From Hepsetus odoe (taxonomy: Eukaryota > Chordata > Actinopteri > Characiformes > Hepsetidae), in contig CM029386.1 of the NCBI GenBank assembly GCA_017165825.1, forward strand, positions 6,497,582-6,561,581: a DNA stretch of 64,000 nt, read 5' to 3'. Both the position numbers and the translations under genes were made by a program. The notes under the pieces were generated by a model. That model saw nothing but the letters and a program-made list of their open reading frames with translations. It was not told the origin of the DNA and ran no database searches. Shown in pieces: positions 11,891 to 25,604 of this stretch; positions within the stretch are counted from its first letter, which is position 1; each line of letters starts with the position of its first letter.

Positions 11891-12372
11891 CTTCTTCCTA
11901 ACTTTGACATATCAAATAATGGTGTGATGATTTTTTTCTAATAAGATAAAGGTGTTTTTAATAAAAAAGTGCAAGAGCATAAACCAGGGGTGGCGCTGAG
12001 TGGTCTGAGCGCTTTCTGTGTGGAGTTTATATGGTTTCCTCGTGTCTGCATGGGTTTCTTCTGGGAGCACTGTCTTCCTCCCACTGTCCAAAGACTTGCA
12101 CGTCAGGTGGACTGGAGATGCTAAATTGTCCCCTATGTGATTGATAACATTTTTTAAAAGTTCAAAATAATGATTAAAAAAGTGCTCCAATATGTTTGAT
12201 GAATAATTGCTGGAATACTTGATTGAACAACGAGGACATAAAATTCATGCCATGATCTGAATGTTTGAACTTGGGAGAGACAAAAGTGGAGAAAACCTTC
12301 AGAGGTAAGGCTTCTGGATACCTGGTAGGCGCTCATAATGGTTAATAAAGCAGATTTCCAGCTTTTGTCTAG

Positions 12373-12577
12373 GACATTTACAGCATTTAGCAGACACTCT
12401 TATCCAGAGCGACTTACATGTCCTAATTACAGGGACAGTCTCCCCTGGAGCAATTCAGGGTTAAGGGTCTTGCTCAGGGACCCAGTGGTGGTAGTGCTAG
12501 AGGTGGGATTTGAACCTGGGACCTCTTGAGCCATTCCTCCATAGGCAAGTATCCCACCACTAGAACACCGCCACCCC
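12373..12577 (-). repeat. tRNA-derived SINE, family A
   Basis: Inverted copy: the ACATTTACAGCATTTAGCAG tail is on the left and the GGTGGCGGTG head on the right. It contains the CAGAGCGACTTACATG and GACCCAGTGGTGGTAGTG blocks that define this family. The tail resembles the UnaL2/HAmo-type SINE tail known from fishes. Confidence 0.85.
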
Positions 12578-12660
12578 ATAAACAATTTTACTTTGCCACA
12601 GTACCCCTTAACTCCTTAGAATAGTTTGTTTATGCATGTCCAAATTGGGCTGAGAAAATG

Positions 12661-12850
12661 TACATTTACGGCATTTAGCAGACGCTCTTATCCAGAGCGA
12701 CTTACATGTCCTAATTACAGGGACAGTCCCCCTGGAGACACTCAGGGTTAAGGGTCTTGCTCAGGGACCCAGTGGTGGTAGTGCCAGAGATGGGATTCAA
12801 ACCTGGGTCCTCTTGAGCCATCGGCCCTACCACTAGACCACCACCACCCC
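12661..12850 (-). repeat. tRNA-derived SINE, family A (second tandem copy)
   Basis: Same family and orientation as the copy ending about 80 bp before it. Independent differences in the body argue for two insertions rather than one duplication. Confidence 0.85.
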
Positions 12851-13142
12851 AGGTACTGGTAGTAACAGCTTGAGGAATTACTTGATAAGGTTTACCAACA
12901 ACCTGATACATCAGACATGAACAACAATAAGCTGTTAAACTAGATTTCAAACCCAGCAAAAATTTACCAAGAAATTGGTACCAATACCTATACCAGTACT
13001 TCTAGAAATGCACATTGACTTGTAGAACCTGAAGATGAGAAAGATCCAGAGTGGTGGAGTTGATTCCAGAAGCTCTACCTGTGGCTCTCCATTTATTTAT
13101 GAATTACATTGTAATTCACTTAAAACAACCATATTCTTATAG

Positions 13143-13372
13143 TTAAAGTGACTACTTGTCATTGCGAATACACAGTGAACCACAATGAAATGCCTCTGCA
13201 TTTCACCCATACACATACATGTAGCAGGGGGGCAGCTATTTAAAGCACCTGGGGAGCAGTGATGGTGATGGTACCTCAAGGGTACCTGAGGGCAACCTAC
13301 TCTACTGGGATGCGAACCTACGACCTTCCTATCCTAGAGCATAGTCCCAAACCACTAAGCCACCACTGCACC
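13143..13372 (-). repeat. tRNA-derived SINE, family B
   Basis: Reverse-complement family B copy: AAAGTGACTACTTGTCATTG tail end at left, GAGGGCAACCTACT in the body, and the tRNA-like head (CTAAGCCACCACTGC on plus) at right. Confidence 0.8.
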
Positions 13373-13379
13373 TATATAT

Positions 13380-14800
13380 AAATTTAAACCTCAATAGAAA
13401 AAAAATACTCAAATGATTACTCAAAACTGCATGAATGCATGTTTCCAAAATATTTGCATTAGTTATGATCTCAAAATTTGGGGGGGGGGGATCAAGATAA
13501 GGATTTTTGCTATATTTGAGCAGCCCAACTACTTAGTTTTATATGGCGAGTTCACACTTTCGTCTGAATTCGTAGCGAGAATTGTTCTTCACCAGTGACC
13601 CACAATGCGTTGTGAAGATATAGCCTCAATACAGCCTACATTGCCCCACTAAGACCATCCTGTTGCAATGAACTGAATGTTTCAGAGAGATGAGAAAACA
13701 AGTAAAAATGTGCTATATGAAACACAAGACATCATGAAGTATTTCTTGTTTCTTTATTTATTTGGGGAAATGCCTTCATTAAATTATATATTTTATGTTT
13801 TAGGTATTTAAAAAGGAGCGCCAGTACCAGCCTACGCCGAGGCGTCACTTGATCACTTTGTACATGTCAGGTAATTACACTTTTGTACTCATTTCACATA
13901 GTTTTAGTGACCTACTGCTCATCTTGGACACAATAGAAAACTGCCCCTTCTTGGAGCATATTACATTTTTTTGGCAACCACATTCTGAAGTCCAGCCTGA
14001 CTTGAAATAAGGATGCAAGGCAATATTTCATGTAAAATCAATTTTAGCAATAAAAGTTCAAAGCTGTCTGCAGAGAAAGCAAATCTCATATTGCTAAATA
14101 CACTTTGGTTTTGTTTAAAATAGGAAAATATATAAATGAATGCAAAAATATGTTAATAATAAAATGATTGACTCCTTGATGTTTCTTAGAAACAATGTCT
14201 TCAGGCTGTGACATGCAATGTCAATAAACAGAACTGTGTTACCACAGAAGCTGTGTCTGCGAATTTATCTACTTATTTAATAAAAAAAAAAATCCTACAT
14301 ATTCAGTGTGATGGGGAGGATATGGGACACTTGACATACCCATTTAAGAACTAGTTTTTGGGCTTAGGGCCCTTGAGGACTTAATGATGTGAAGTTAGGT
14401 TTGTTCTAGTTGTTTTTCTAACAGAGTGTTTGAAGTGTGTTCAGCATTAAATATTGCCCCTCCGTCAAAATCTCAGGACTGCTTGGTCTGCATACACATG
14501 AGCACTCTGCTTTTTCACAATAAATGGGCCTAAACATCATAAGCCATCAATTGAAAACCCATTCCAGAAGAACCACCCAAAATGAAGCTTTTATTTGCAT
14601 GCAGAGGCCTTTAAGTCTGTACTGCACTCTACAAGATAATACATCTTCATAACCTCTAAAAGACTGTTTATTTGGCAATAAAAACAATATTGCAGTTTAA
14701 ATACATCAAAACATACATATTTCTTTTACTCAAAGAAATAGCAAAAGCGCATCATTCTTATGATTTGAAAGGAATTGCTTTGAAAATATTTTGAATAAGT
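13380..14800. other. Intergenic between ndufab1 and palb2, no gene seen
   Basis: AT-rich, with a 10-base G run at about 13481-13490. No splice-supported coding segment or clear repeat was recognised. A likely palb2 polyadenylation signal (TTTATT on plus, 14809-14814) marks its right end. Confidence 0.6.
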
Positions 14801-14925
14801 TGAAATATTTTATTAAAATTTTTTTTAACAGTATCACACTGTTTTATATTTTAACAATGTCCTTTCTTACATTTAGTAACATATGAAACTAACAATTTTT
14901 GCTAAAGATTAGATTTAAAAAAAGA

Positions 14926-17900
14926 CTAAGCATAAATATACTCTTTTATGTCAGCAGGTTTATATTGATAGAGATGAACGTCCCCATTTAGATATCCTGT
15001 AATTAGATAATTTGGCCCCGCCCACCGTGCTAGATGACACAACTCCGTCTCATCACCTCCAAACACACTTCTGATGCCTCGTCTCAAATCCCATGTGATA
15101 AGATGGCCTGACTGGAAAACACCCACAAGCATAGATTCACAAACGTCACCATCTATTAGCCTAAAGAGAAAGAGAGAGAAAATCAAAGGTAAAAAAAAAT
15201 ATACAAATATGACTTTTACAATTGCAGTTTACATTACTGTTCAAATACTTTGAGTATTCCAAAGTCCTAACACACATTTTGCTCATAGTACCCCATGATG
15301 CTTAGTGCTCCACAGTCATAGTTCAATGGAAGACCCTACAGGCAGATTTGGGAACCTGTTGAACATGGTTAGCTGTATTCTGGTGGACCTCTAAAAGGAA
15401 CCTCAAAAGTGTCCAAAACACTGGCTAATGTCCTTGCACTGGGTAACCACTGTGTGTCACTGCAGCCTGAGGGGATTTTTACATAGGAAAGCTTTAAAGG
15501 CACTCCAGCTTTGATGATCTATTAATGATTTGTTCAGAAAGAAGAGGAATAGGAAATTACCAAACAATTTTTTTTTTAAAATGGGAATATGACATTTTCA
15601 TATGTTTAAGAATGGCATCTCTCCAATATTGCTGACAAGAACTATAACATTTCTATTTTATACTATATACGTTAATCTAGGGAAACTTTAGCCCAAGTCA
15701 ACTATTTTGCACAATTTGCTATTTTCTTTACCTGCATGTCATTAAACAACTCATAAGAACATCTGGCCCAGTTTATGAAGTGGAAGATAATAAGCCAAAA
15801 TGTGCAGTTTATAGAATGCACAGCATCAGAACAGGCAATCGGCAGTTTGCTTAACCCATTACCTGCCTAAAATAAAAACTATTTAGAAAGAAATTAATTT
15901 CAGCATAACCATCTTTCCCGAAATTCGCAACTTTAGTACAATCCCGAAATGGGGATCATGGTTTTTGAAGGGTTAATAAGTTCAAACCTGAATCCTATCA
16001 GTAGAGCATACTTTTTGACCTGGGGGCACTTTATTTAAAAGAAGCTTTTTTTTGTTCTTATTGAGTCAATTATCTTAAGATTATATTTGTCTTAAGACAA
16101 ATCATTCTTCCCTGTATGCAGAAAGACAAAACAAGCACATCTCCCACCTCTCTGTATCGGGAGCCGGGCTGGAGATGGAGGTTAGCGTTGTGTATTTGCA
16201 CGTCACTGGATTTATGGCAATCAGCGTGAAGAGAGCCGATCCATTCTTTTCTTCACATGCACTTCCATTCTGAAGTAATACACATAGCACCCCCTACATG
16301 AGACAGCATGATTTCTGCATTATACACACGCACTTCAATGCTCAAGAAGTTTTAACTGACCCACTCACGACATAAATCACCAAAAAACAATGTAGCCTAA
16401 CAAATTTCACCTAACCTGTACAACCCTACAATAAAATGAACAACAAATATGGCAGGCATGTATACATGGTAGTAGTTCATTATCCTAGACCAATCAACAC
16501 TATAAATATTTCTTATCCTGTCTCATTTCTTCAAATACATTTTTTACAATTTTAATACAAATTTAGTGATAAAATGTAGGAGCATATAGTTACTCTAGCC
16601 TCTATTCAAAGATTATCCCAACCTATGACTTCAAACCACTGGTATAGAATATTTCCACACTACAGGTGGCTTTCAAAGAAATACATGCACTTAATTGTAT
16701 TAAAAGATAAAGTTCTCCAGTTGTCTGTACCATTAACGTATATGGCAAATTCATATAATTAGTAAAACAATTTTGGCCATGTGGTAAATTACACACAAGC
16801 TTATCAAATCGAAATTCAAGAAAGTCATCCACCTTGTAGGAGTATCCCTTCAGAAAGTTTGCTCTGGACACAGTCTCAGCCAGCTGTATGGTCTGTAGCA
16901 GATGGCCTGACTTCATGTTCCTGGAATAACGAAGAAAGGGATGCTTTACATTAAAATTTACACATTAGCAGTAGAAAGGAGGAAAATTAACCTTATTTTA
17001 TTATAATACTACTTTGTATTGTACACCGTATAGAATCAGCTCCAGAATTTTTGGCACCAAAATTGTGTTACAGGGGGCAGCTGTGGCCTAGTGTTTAGGG
17101 ACTAGGCCCCAGGATCAGAAGGTCATGGGTTCAAATACAGTATACACCTCACACTTTTGTAAATATTTTATTATATCTTTTCATGGGACAATGCTGAAGA
17201 TATGACACTTTGATACAATTAAAAACATTTAATTTTAAACAAAAAGTTTTAAAAACAAATTCTGAGAACATCAGGAGCAGATAATATTCTCACCATATTA
17301 GGAGGGTCTTACATTCAGTCCATCCAATTAGTGCATCTTTATTCCTTTCCACAGCTGCCAAAGCCTGAACACTCTGATCAGAAGGGACCAGGGAAAGAGT
17401 ATCTGAAATCCTGCAGAGTATATTTATGAATCATTGATGTTCAACAGAAACTGCCAAAAGAAAGCTGTTGCAAATTCATGTCAGTTTGTCCAAGCGTTGT
17501 CTTTTGGTGTTACCTGCCATGCAGAGTGAGTGTAAACACCCTGATTTTCTGCTGGCCTCCAGGAGCAGAGCAGCATACCAGCCTACATTCAGATACAGCC
17601 ACCACTGCCTGCAGGGAATCTTTACACAATTCAGTCTGAGAGAACTCTCCATCAATACTGGGACAGCAAAGAACTCTATTCATAACACACACAGAAAATA
17701 AAGATGATCCCTATCAGGAAGCCAGATGGTATGAATACAGAAATATTCTAAAGAGCTTATGTATGCGAGTAGCGTACCTCAACTCTGTGATCTCCAGCCT
17801 GCCCAATGAAACACTAAGCAAGCCATGAGAATCTGGAATCCCTTGAAGAGAGATGACAGACTGGACATACAGAGGTGCATATAATAAGAATACAACACTT

Positions 17901-20900
17901 CAGAAACTTCACAACACTAAAAAAAAAAAACATTTATCAACCAAGGCATGTGGTTGAAGTGTAGCTGAAGCTACAAGACTAACAAACACTGAAAATCAAG
18001 GGTCACCCAATCTCTCTCCAAATACAGTACTATGAAAAGTCTTGAGCCACCTTTAATTTGCATACCTTTAATAAATCATGGTGCAGAGAAAAGGAGGTGT
18101 GAATGTGTGTTTACCTCTGTAAAGTTCCAAGTGTGTAGGAGATTCCACTCCTCGATTCCTGCCTTTTGAGCCCAAACGCATACACTCCACTCTCCAGCTA
18201 CACATATGCACCAGTCCTCAGATGGCCATTGCACCAAACACACATCCAACATGGACCCTCCCTCCAGTGCCGGTAGAGGGAGACAAAAAACACTTAAAAT
18301 GACCCTCTTTGTTAAGAGATGCATGAAATGAACAATTTAAATATCAAGTTGAAATATCTAAATTCTTAATACTACAGGAGCAACCTATTTAGCATATAGA
18401 ACTATTCATAAGTTTGTTTCTACTAACTTCTCATAAAATATCTTAATATTTTAAGACCATTACTAAATAAATAAGTAACATAAAATCAATTTACTGTGGA
18501 AAAAAAATGTTATCACATTTAACTTTTCTTTTTTGTTACTGTTTCATGTTTTGCACACTCAAAATTATAATTGAAAAAAAATTCAAATAAAAATGAAGTA
18601 TAAAGTCATGTTGCAAAAGTTCCACTAAATCAAGGATTACCTTTAGAGTATTAATCTTTTCAAAAGTGCCACAGAAGTCGACATCAACAAAAAGGGGCGA
18701 GGCTTGTATAGGCCAACTCAGACAATAGAACCCAGCATCAGTCTCTTTGGCAACCAGGTGGCTAGGGATTGCCTTACCCAGGGGCACTCGTTTGGTTGCC
18801 GTGTGGGTTTGTTCAGCAAGAACAGACACTAACAATTTAGCACCATCTTCCTTCTGGTTGTCTGAGGCATTTCTTTGGGCTGAGGACAGTGCAGGTATGG
18901 AAATGGCTGTCAGACTTGTGTTCAGATTGACTTGGTGATTTACTCGTTTTTGGGGAGGAATCTCATGTTTATTAATGCTGTAAAGCTCATTCTTGTATTG
19001 ATGAGCACCTTGGAGTTGATTCTGCATGTCCGCTTTATCCTGGGTTTCAGAAGGGACACCATGCACTGCATGCTCACAAATGTTTTGGAGCAAACTCTCA
19101 ATTACTTTGCAGACTTCACTGGCTGCCTCAGTGCTTTCTCCAGGCTCAGATCTTGATGGTGTTTCAGGCTGAGCTTGGCTCTGAGCTCTGACTTGGCATA
19201 CATTCCTATTTGCCCTTGGTGAACTGCAACTGGTTACCTCAGCTGGAGCCACATGCTCTGTAAGCCGAAAAGAACAAGGAGCAGCACCCTGGTCAGAAGG
19301 AAAAGAGAGACTAGGGGTCAAAAGATGAGGGGTGATGCCCAGAGAGGGAAGGGATGAGTTAGGACAATTCTGTGTGCAAGAACTCAAGGACATGCTAAGG
19401 TTTAGCCCTGCTGGGCATTGGTTCCCATCATCTAGGGTTTCATGAGCTTCATGTTGTCTGCACTTGTCTTGTTCATTTTGAAGAAATGTATGAAGCTCAC
19501 CAGCTTTCTCTTGAAGTCCTGAGCATATATCTTCTTTGTTACGGACGTTCTTGTCTTCAGAAGCTGAAACGTTTAATGTCGTCAACCCTGCCATAGATAT
19601 CTGGGGATAGTGTTTGTCTGTGGAAGGTTCATACAATAGGGGACCATTGCCAAACGGTCCTGGATCCTGTGCAGTAGTGGTGACACCAAGTTGGACTGCA
19701 CTTTCAGTGTATTTTCCTGATTGACTGGCATTCCATATCCTCTCTGACTGCTGAGCAGAATTTATCTGATTTAAAGGTACGCTACCCTCCAGGGAAGAGC
19801 TAATTGGCAGGGGCTCTGGAATTAACAGTTCCCCCTTTAAACACTGTGCTTCAGGACTATCCTTCCGTTCCCATGCTTTGAAGGAAAGATGCTTGCTGGT
19901 TTGTTGTGTGTTGTATAGAGCACGATGTGTAAGTTCTACATTCAAGCAGGACATGCGAAGCCTCTCGAGTTTCAGCTGGCCAAATTCGTCATCTGGTAGG
20001 TGAAAATCCTGGATGTCAAAACTTTTTAGAAATTGAAACTTCTTCCTCTTGAAAGCTTGAGCAATAGAAGATATTGAAGGCAGGGGAGGTGTGCAACCTA
20101 ATAAAAAAATGAAAACATTTGCATACACATACATTAACCAAAGCCATTACAAAAAATATAAATAAATAAAAGTATATATATATTTCTACATCTGACACAT
20201 TCCTACAGATCAAAACAAATTAGATTTAAAACTTTTTGACTTTTGAAAATAAACCAAAACATTTTATGCAATTATACTTTGATAGGTGTTTCTGAATGGG
20301 TTTTATAAATTATTAAAAAGAAAAAAAAAAAAGGTATAAAGAAACTTTTTTTTTTTTATGCCATACAGTGAGGCATCGCGTTTTACTCTGGTGTTAGTAT
20401 CAGAGATAGGGTTTACCTATTACTTCGGGATTGTAACTTTAACATACAATAATAAATAAATAAAATCTTTCTTCCCACATAAAGATTTTTAATGACTCAT
20501 TTCTGACAATTAAATGCCAAATAAGCCCTTACTTTCAGATTAATAAATATAGAATTTTTTTGGAATCAGCACAAACCTAGACAACACCCCAAGAATTACT
20601 TTTAGCTAAGCAATCATTATTAGAATCAGAAAAGGCAATACTGTAGACTCATTTTTAAAAAGTTTTTAACTATAGTATTAGTAAGGTATTTTTGAAGTAC
20701 GATCTATTTCTTTGACGCATCCCGATTTGATGTAAAATTTGCATTTTATACCCTTTTATGTTGCATGAGTATATTTAATCAGTAAACCTCACCATTCACG
20801 CTTGTCTCAGCTTGAGAATATAACATGGCACCTTCTGCTTTGCTTGGCCTCTTCTTGAATATTGGGTACACTTCAGAATCTGGAAGGAGTTTATAGTTCA

Positions 20901-22943
20901 AGTACAGCTGAGAATCTGAAGGATCCTTTAAATCTGCAGCCAGTGGCTGTATATTTGATGCATGCTCTGATGTTGGGACCTGTTCAGCCTGAGAGACAGA
21001 CTCTGCTGGTGGGAGGGGCTGTGATGGAAGAATTGCTGATTCTGGAAGAAACTCACACTCTTCAGAGCAACCTTTTATACAAGAGTCTACTGGAGAACTT
21101 TTCATGCTTGTCAACTTGTCATCTTGCGTTCTCTTGCGTCCTCTTTTACCATGACCACTGTGCCTGGGCTGATCAGTAATTCTACCACTGAGTTGTGAAG
21201 GTTCAGATGTCGAGTGAGTTCCAGCCCTCCTCTGGAATTTCCTGGACCTTCTTCTGCCTCTCCCTCCAGACAGCTGGCTGAAAATGACAGCATCAAGATC
21301 TACAGAGCTATGGGCTGCAGCCATGCGTCTGGTTGTACGGATATAATACTCCACCGGAAAAGGCAAACCTTCAACCAGTGTACAGGAATTGAGAAAACCA
21401 GCCGTTTCTGAAACAAATGGAACAGTCATTTTGCCTTCACAGCCATTTTCTACTCCACTTGCTGCTCCTTCATTCTGATCTTTGGTTTGTATTTGCATAA
21501 ATAACTGATCAAATGCAGCAGAGCTTGACTGTGAATCATTATCCATGGGTTGTCCAGCAGGAGAGATGTTTACTTTCAATTGGCTTGTTGAAATTATTTC
21601 CAGAGCTGAAGAATTATCTGCTGATGAATACGGAGTCAGATGTATGTTCTTCCTCAAGCCCACATCAGAGTTATCTCCACTTTCACTCATCTTGTCCTTA
21701 GTCTCCTTCCTTTCCTGGTGTTCATTCACCTCCCCTTCACTCATCCTCTTCTCTTTCCATTCATTCTGGTTCTTTTCATCTACTCTTTTCTGGACATTCT
21801 CTTCTCCCAGCCTCCCCTCCAATCTATCGCTCACTTTCTCTTGGCTGTCAGTGTCAGACCCCTTCTCCCTGCTCTGTAGACGCAGACGACTACGTTTGGT
21901 ACGCAGTCGGTGTGTTGGGCTTTGAGAGGTGTGGGTCTCATCACATAAATGGAAACGGACGATGGGAACTTTCTTAGCTGAGGGAAACCCATCACTGTGC
22001 ACTAAAAAAAAACAAAAAAAAAAACATGAGTGAAATTATATGAGGAATATAAAGATTCACAGACAACACCGTTTGATGTTTAGGGTGGGGGTAACATAGT
22101 ATAAAAGTTAATATATCAACAATATATCAAACAATACTTTTATACTTCAGCAGGACACTTACTGGTTTTCAGATTCAGGGACTCCTCAGACCGAAGACCT
22201 GGGTTTGACACAGAAGAAATAGTGCTGATCTGCAGCAGACGGTTCTGGTCAGAGATTCTGTCCTTCACATGCCTGCGTACTGCCTCTCTCCTCTCTGCTC
22301 GCTACACACACATAATTAGAATAGATCTACATTTCCTGCTAATTTTTATATTTCAGTTTCATTGCAGTTTCTTATAATCTGAGAAAGAAAATTGTGTGAG
22401 ATAACAGGAGTGAGTCCAGGCAGTCTCAAGACTTTGTCTTAATGCCATCCAGTGGCATCTCAGGAAGAGAAGCCATCAAAGGGGATAAATACACTCACCT
22501 GTAGTCGCTGTGCTGTTTTCTCATACTCTCTCTGCAGCAGCTCCAGTCGCGTCCTCAGCTTTAAGACAATACGTTCATTTAAGAACACATACATTTTCTT
22601 ACCTCTGTTAGTACAGCATCCAAAGCCTCCATTCAGGACAACTTGTGATTAAAAATGTCAAATCTTTGTAGTGTAGGGTGGCGGTGGTCCAGTGGTAGGA
22701 TGCTTGCCTATGGATCTAAGGCTCAAGAAGGCCCAGGTTCGAATCCCACCTCTGGCACTACCACCACTGGGTCCCTGAGCAAGACCCTTAACCCTGAGTT
22801 GCTCCAGGGGGACTGTCCCTGTAATCAGGGTATGAAAGTCGCTCTGGATAAGAGCGTCTGCTAAATGCCGTAAATGTCAAATCAACCATGCCATGAAAAC
22901 TTACTATCTCTTTATCCTCGCTTGTCAGACTCTCCTCAGTCAT
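14926..22943 (-). CDS. palb2: Partner and localizer of BRCA2
   Basis: Twelve coding exons, all in phase: 22943-22905, 22558-22499, 22301-22163, 22001-20793, 20097-18641, 18261-18115, 17860-17778, 17657-17514, 17410-17294, 16920-16833, 16293-16148, 15160-14926; about 1287 aa (human 1186). The start MTEESLTSEDKEI leads into an N-terminal coiled coil (LRTRLELLQREYEKTAQRLQ, residues 14-33), the BRCA1/self-association segment. The chromatin-association motif lies near 291-323 (LPFPVEYYIRTTRRM). A conserved IQDFHLPDDEFGQLKLE precedes the long second large exon. The last eight exons (from about residue 969) form the WD40 propeller that binds BRCA2 in the family, with NMKSGHLLQ, LIAINPVT and GHLITWDL, ending in HLYQYKPADIKEYIYA. 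The protein links BRCA1 to BRCA2/RAD51 in homologous recombination. The human KEAP1-binding ETGE is not present: the aligned spot (about residues 100-103) reads DETH. Confidence 0.96.
17076..17145 (+). repeat. Truncated SINE family B head in palb2 intron
   Basis: GGGGGCAGCTGTGGCCTAGTG followed by a B-box-like GGTTCAAATACAG; the body and tail are missing. Only the tRNA-like part is recognisable. Confidence 0.6.
22675..22877 (+). repeat. tRNA-derived SINE, family A, in palb2 intron
   Basis: Near full-length copy from GGGTGGCGGTGGTCCAGTGG through B-box-like GGTTCGAATCC to AAATGCCGTAAATG. It lies 28 bp downstream (in palb2 direction) of the first coding exon, in the intron before the coiled-coil exon, so it almost touches the donor at 22904. 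Confidence 0.87.
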
Positions 22944-23738
22944 TCTACCAAGCTCACCTGTAAAGAACATCAATAAGGAGTTTATTTAATTTACACAAAG
23001 GGTGGGAGACACAATACAATTTCTTGACACTTCAAGAATTATTCACAACATACTAGTTGCTATACTGTAACAATATTGTAAAATGGTTAAAATGTTCAAA
23101 ATATACTTTTTATTATAATATTCTTGAGTAGCCACTGTGAAAGCAGCATATTTTGAACTGAGTTGCTTTTGCAAGCTCACAAAAATATGATAAAAAGGGA
23201 GATGAGATAAGAGACTGAAACCTCTTTTCACTTACATAAACTCATACAAACACCAGGGAAGCAATAAAGCACTAGCAGTAATGTAGAAATGAAGTAATAC
23301 TTTTTAATGGAGAATTCCCATTTAGATGGTTGTATCCATGACAAGACTAGGCTTAACCCCTTTCACCAATTAAAAATACAATTTAATCTTTAGCGTTCTT
23401 CTCTCATTGTGCTGTAGAAGAGAAAAGCTCAGAAGATCATTTGTTCCTACTGTTCTCATTTTTTATAACCCTGCTGTGATTGAGGACCTGGTGACCACTC
23501 AACCTTTAATACTTCTTCACTTCAACGACTGACAGATTTAAACCTGTGGTGTTTCTATTTATGCTTGATCTCTTTGTTTTATAATCATTTTTCCTGAGGT
23601 GTTTACTGTATGCCTGAATTTCCCTGACAGGTGAATAAAGTATCTGTCCAGCTATTGACCAATCTACGTGAATCAAGATCTATTCATCAGACTCCTGCAT
23701 CTGGGGTATGTGGTGCTGAAAGTACATTATAGGGATCA

Positions 23739-23742
<4 letters not shown>

Positions 23743-23825
<83 letters not shown>

Positions 23826-23827
23826 TT
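23743..23827. repeat. TA microsatellite followed by poly-T
   Basis: (TA)n about 23743-23808, interrupted once by TGATA, directly followed by an 18-20 base T run. It lies in the first intron of palb2. Confidence 0.9.
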
Positions 23828-24230
23828 ACAACTAAAAATAGCTAAATGTTAACTAATGACTGTTAGTGACTAAAACTATACATGGGCAGGGTGATGTTAA
23901 TGTGGAAAAAGTATTACCTTAGACCAATATTAACATATTCTGTACTTTTTAACTTTACAGACTTAGTCAGGTTTCCTTTATTTTGCCGTTTTTATTGCCA
24001 TTTCACAGAAATGAAACTAAATCCATCCTTCCTGAACTGCTGCACTGGGTCTGGATGGTCGTAAACCTGGTAAAATTAGGCATTTTAAAATCAAAACATG
24101 AAAACATTCCGCTGAAGGAGCCTGGACGCTCTCTCGAGGAGAGTTAGCTAGGCTAGCTGCTTCTGCCCTGTCAGGTCTTAATGTGTGGCGTGAGTTATTC
24201 AGAAAAATACAAAAGAAACCCTCACTTTAC

Positions 24231-24600
24231 CTGAGAAGAGTCAGGAGCCGCTATAAAAAAAAACCAGTTTAATGCACAACTGTCCTTCTTCCTATCAATA
24301 ACGCGTTTAAATCCCTTGTATCATTGCGCATTTTATCAGGGGTCAAAACAAATCTCCCGCGACTTCGGTTGGCAGGGTATGTAGTAGATCGTGAAATATG
24401 GATGTTTCCCTACTCTTGACTTTCAGCAATCATGCCACAAATTTCTTTTTGTTTAATTTTAATTTGATCAGTATAATTCCTCGAAATCGAAACTCAGCTT
24501 TTGACTGAGTTATAGATTCAAACGTCAGTCATTTAACAGTCACATATGTGGAGCAGACGGCACAAACAACTACAAAACCCATGATGCACTGCATAACTAT
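24231..24600 (-). promoter_or_regulatory. palb2 non-coding first exon and promoter region
   Basis: A donor (CTCTTCTCAG|GTAAAG, exon end 24231) pairs well with the acceptor before the ATG-bearing exon (TTTACAG|GTGAGCTTGG), implying a non-coding first exon of perhaps 100 bp starting near 24.3 kb. Upstream, plus 24569-24588 reads ACTACAAAACCCATGATGCA, a good match to the ZNF143/SBS consensus. The start site is inferred, not observed. Confidence 0.5.
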
Positions 24601-25604
24601 CGTTAGGGAGGATTACAGATCATACCAAAAAGGAAGAAAATTGTCACATAACTATGAGGTAAAAATCAGTGATCGCTCCTTAAAATGTGACACAAATAAA
24701 GTATAAAGAAAATTCGTCGTTTATGAGCAAAATCTCTAATGTTAAATGAAATATCGATGGATCACCTATTACTGTCTGTTTTATTGCACGCTAGTCGTCG
24801 TCTTTTTCTTTCGGCTGCTGCCGTTCAGGTATTCGCTGGCGGACCACAGTTATTCCATTTCTTCCGGTCCGCAGCATCTTCCTCCTTCAAACTGTCCCTC
24901 TGATATACTCATTTCTAATCCTGTCCATCCTCGTTACATCCAATGAAAATCTCAGCATCTTTAACTCCAGCTCCGCCTCCTGCCTTTTCGTCAGTGCCAC
25001 CGTCTCCAACCAATACAACATAGCTGGTCTCACTACTATCCTGTAAACCTTCCCTTTTACTCTAGCTGGTACCCGTCTGTCACAAATAACTCCAGCCACT
25101 CTTCTCCACCCATTCCAACCTGCCTGCACTCTCTTCTTCACCTCTCTTCCACACTTCCCCGCCAGCGTTCAACTGCTGGAAGCACACCTCCACCTTGTCA
25201 CCTCTACTCCCTCTGCATCCAGCCACTCCACTCTCCCTCTTTCATTTTCATACCATGTATTCTGTCTTTTTGACTGCAAAGATCTACCACTGTCACACTG
25301 CCTCATACACATCCTGAACCACTCACATACTTCTCTCTGTAACACCTGACTTCCTACAAAACCAATAAATTACTGTCATATGCTTTCTCCAAGTCCACAA
25401 AGGCACAATGCAACTCTTTCTGACCTTCTCTGTACTTCTCCTTCTTCTCCATCAACATCCTCCCAGCAAACGTAGTGCTGTTTCACCAAAACCATACTGC
25501 TCTTCACTAATCCCTACCTCTTTTCTTAACCTCACTTCCACGACTCCCTAACCACCAGAGAAAATGGAGAAGTATTAGAGAAGGTCGTAGAAGGATTTAG
25601 AAGG

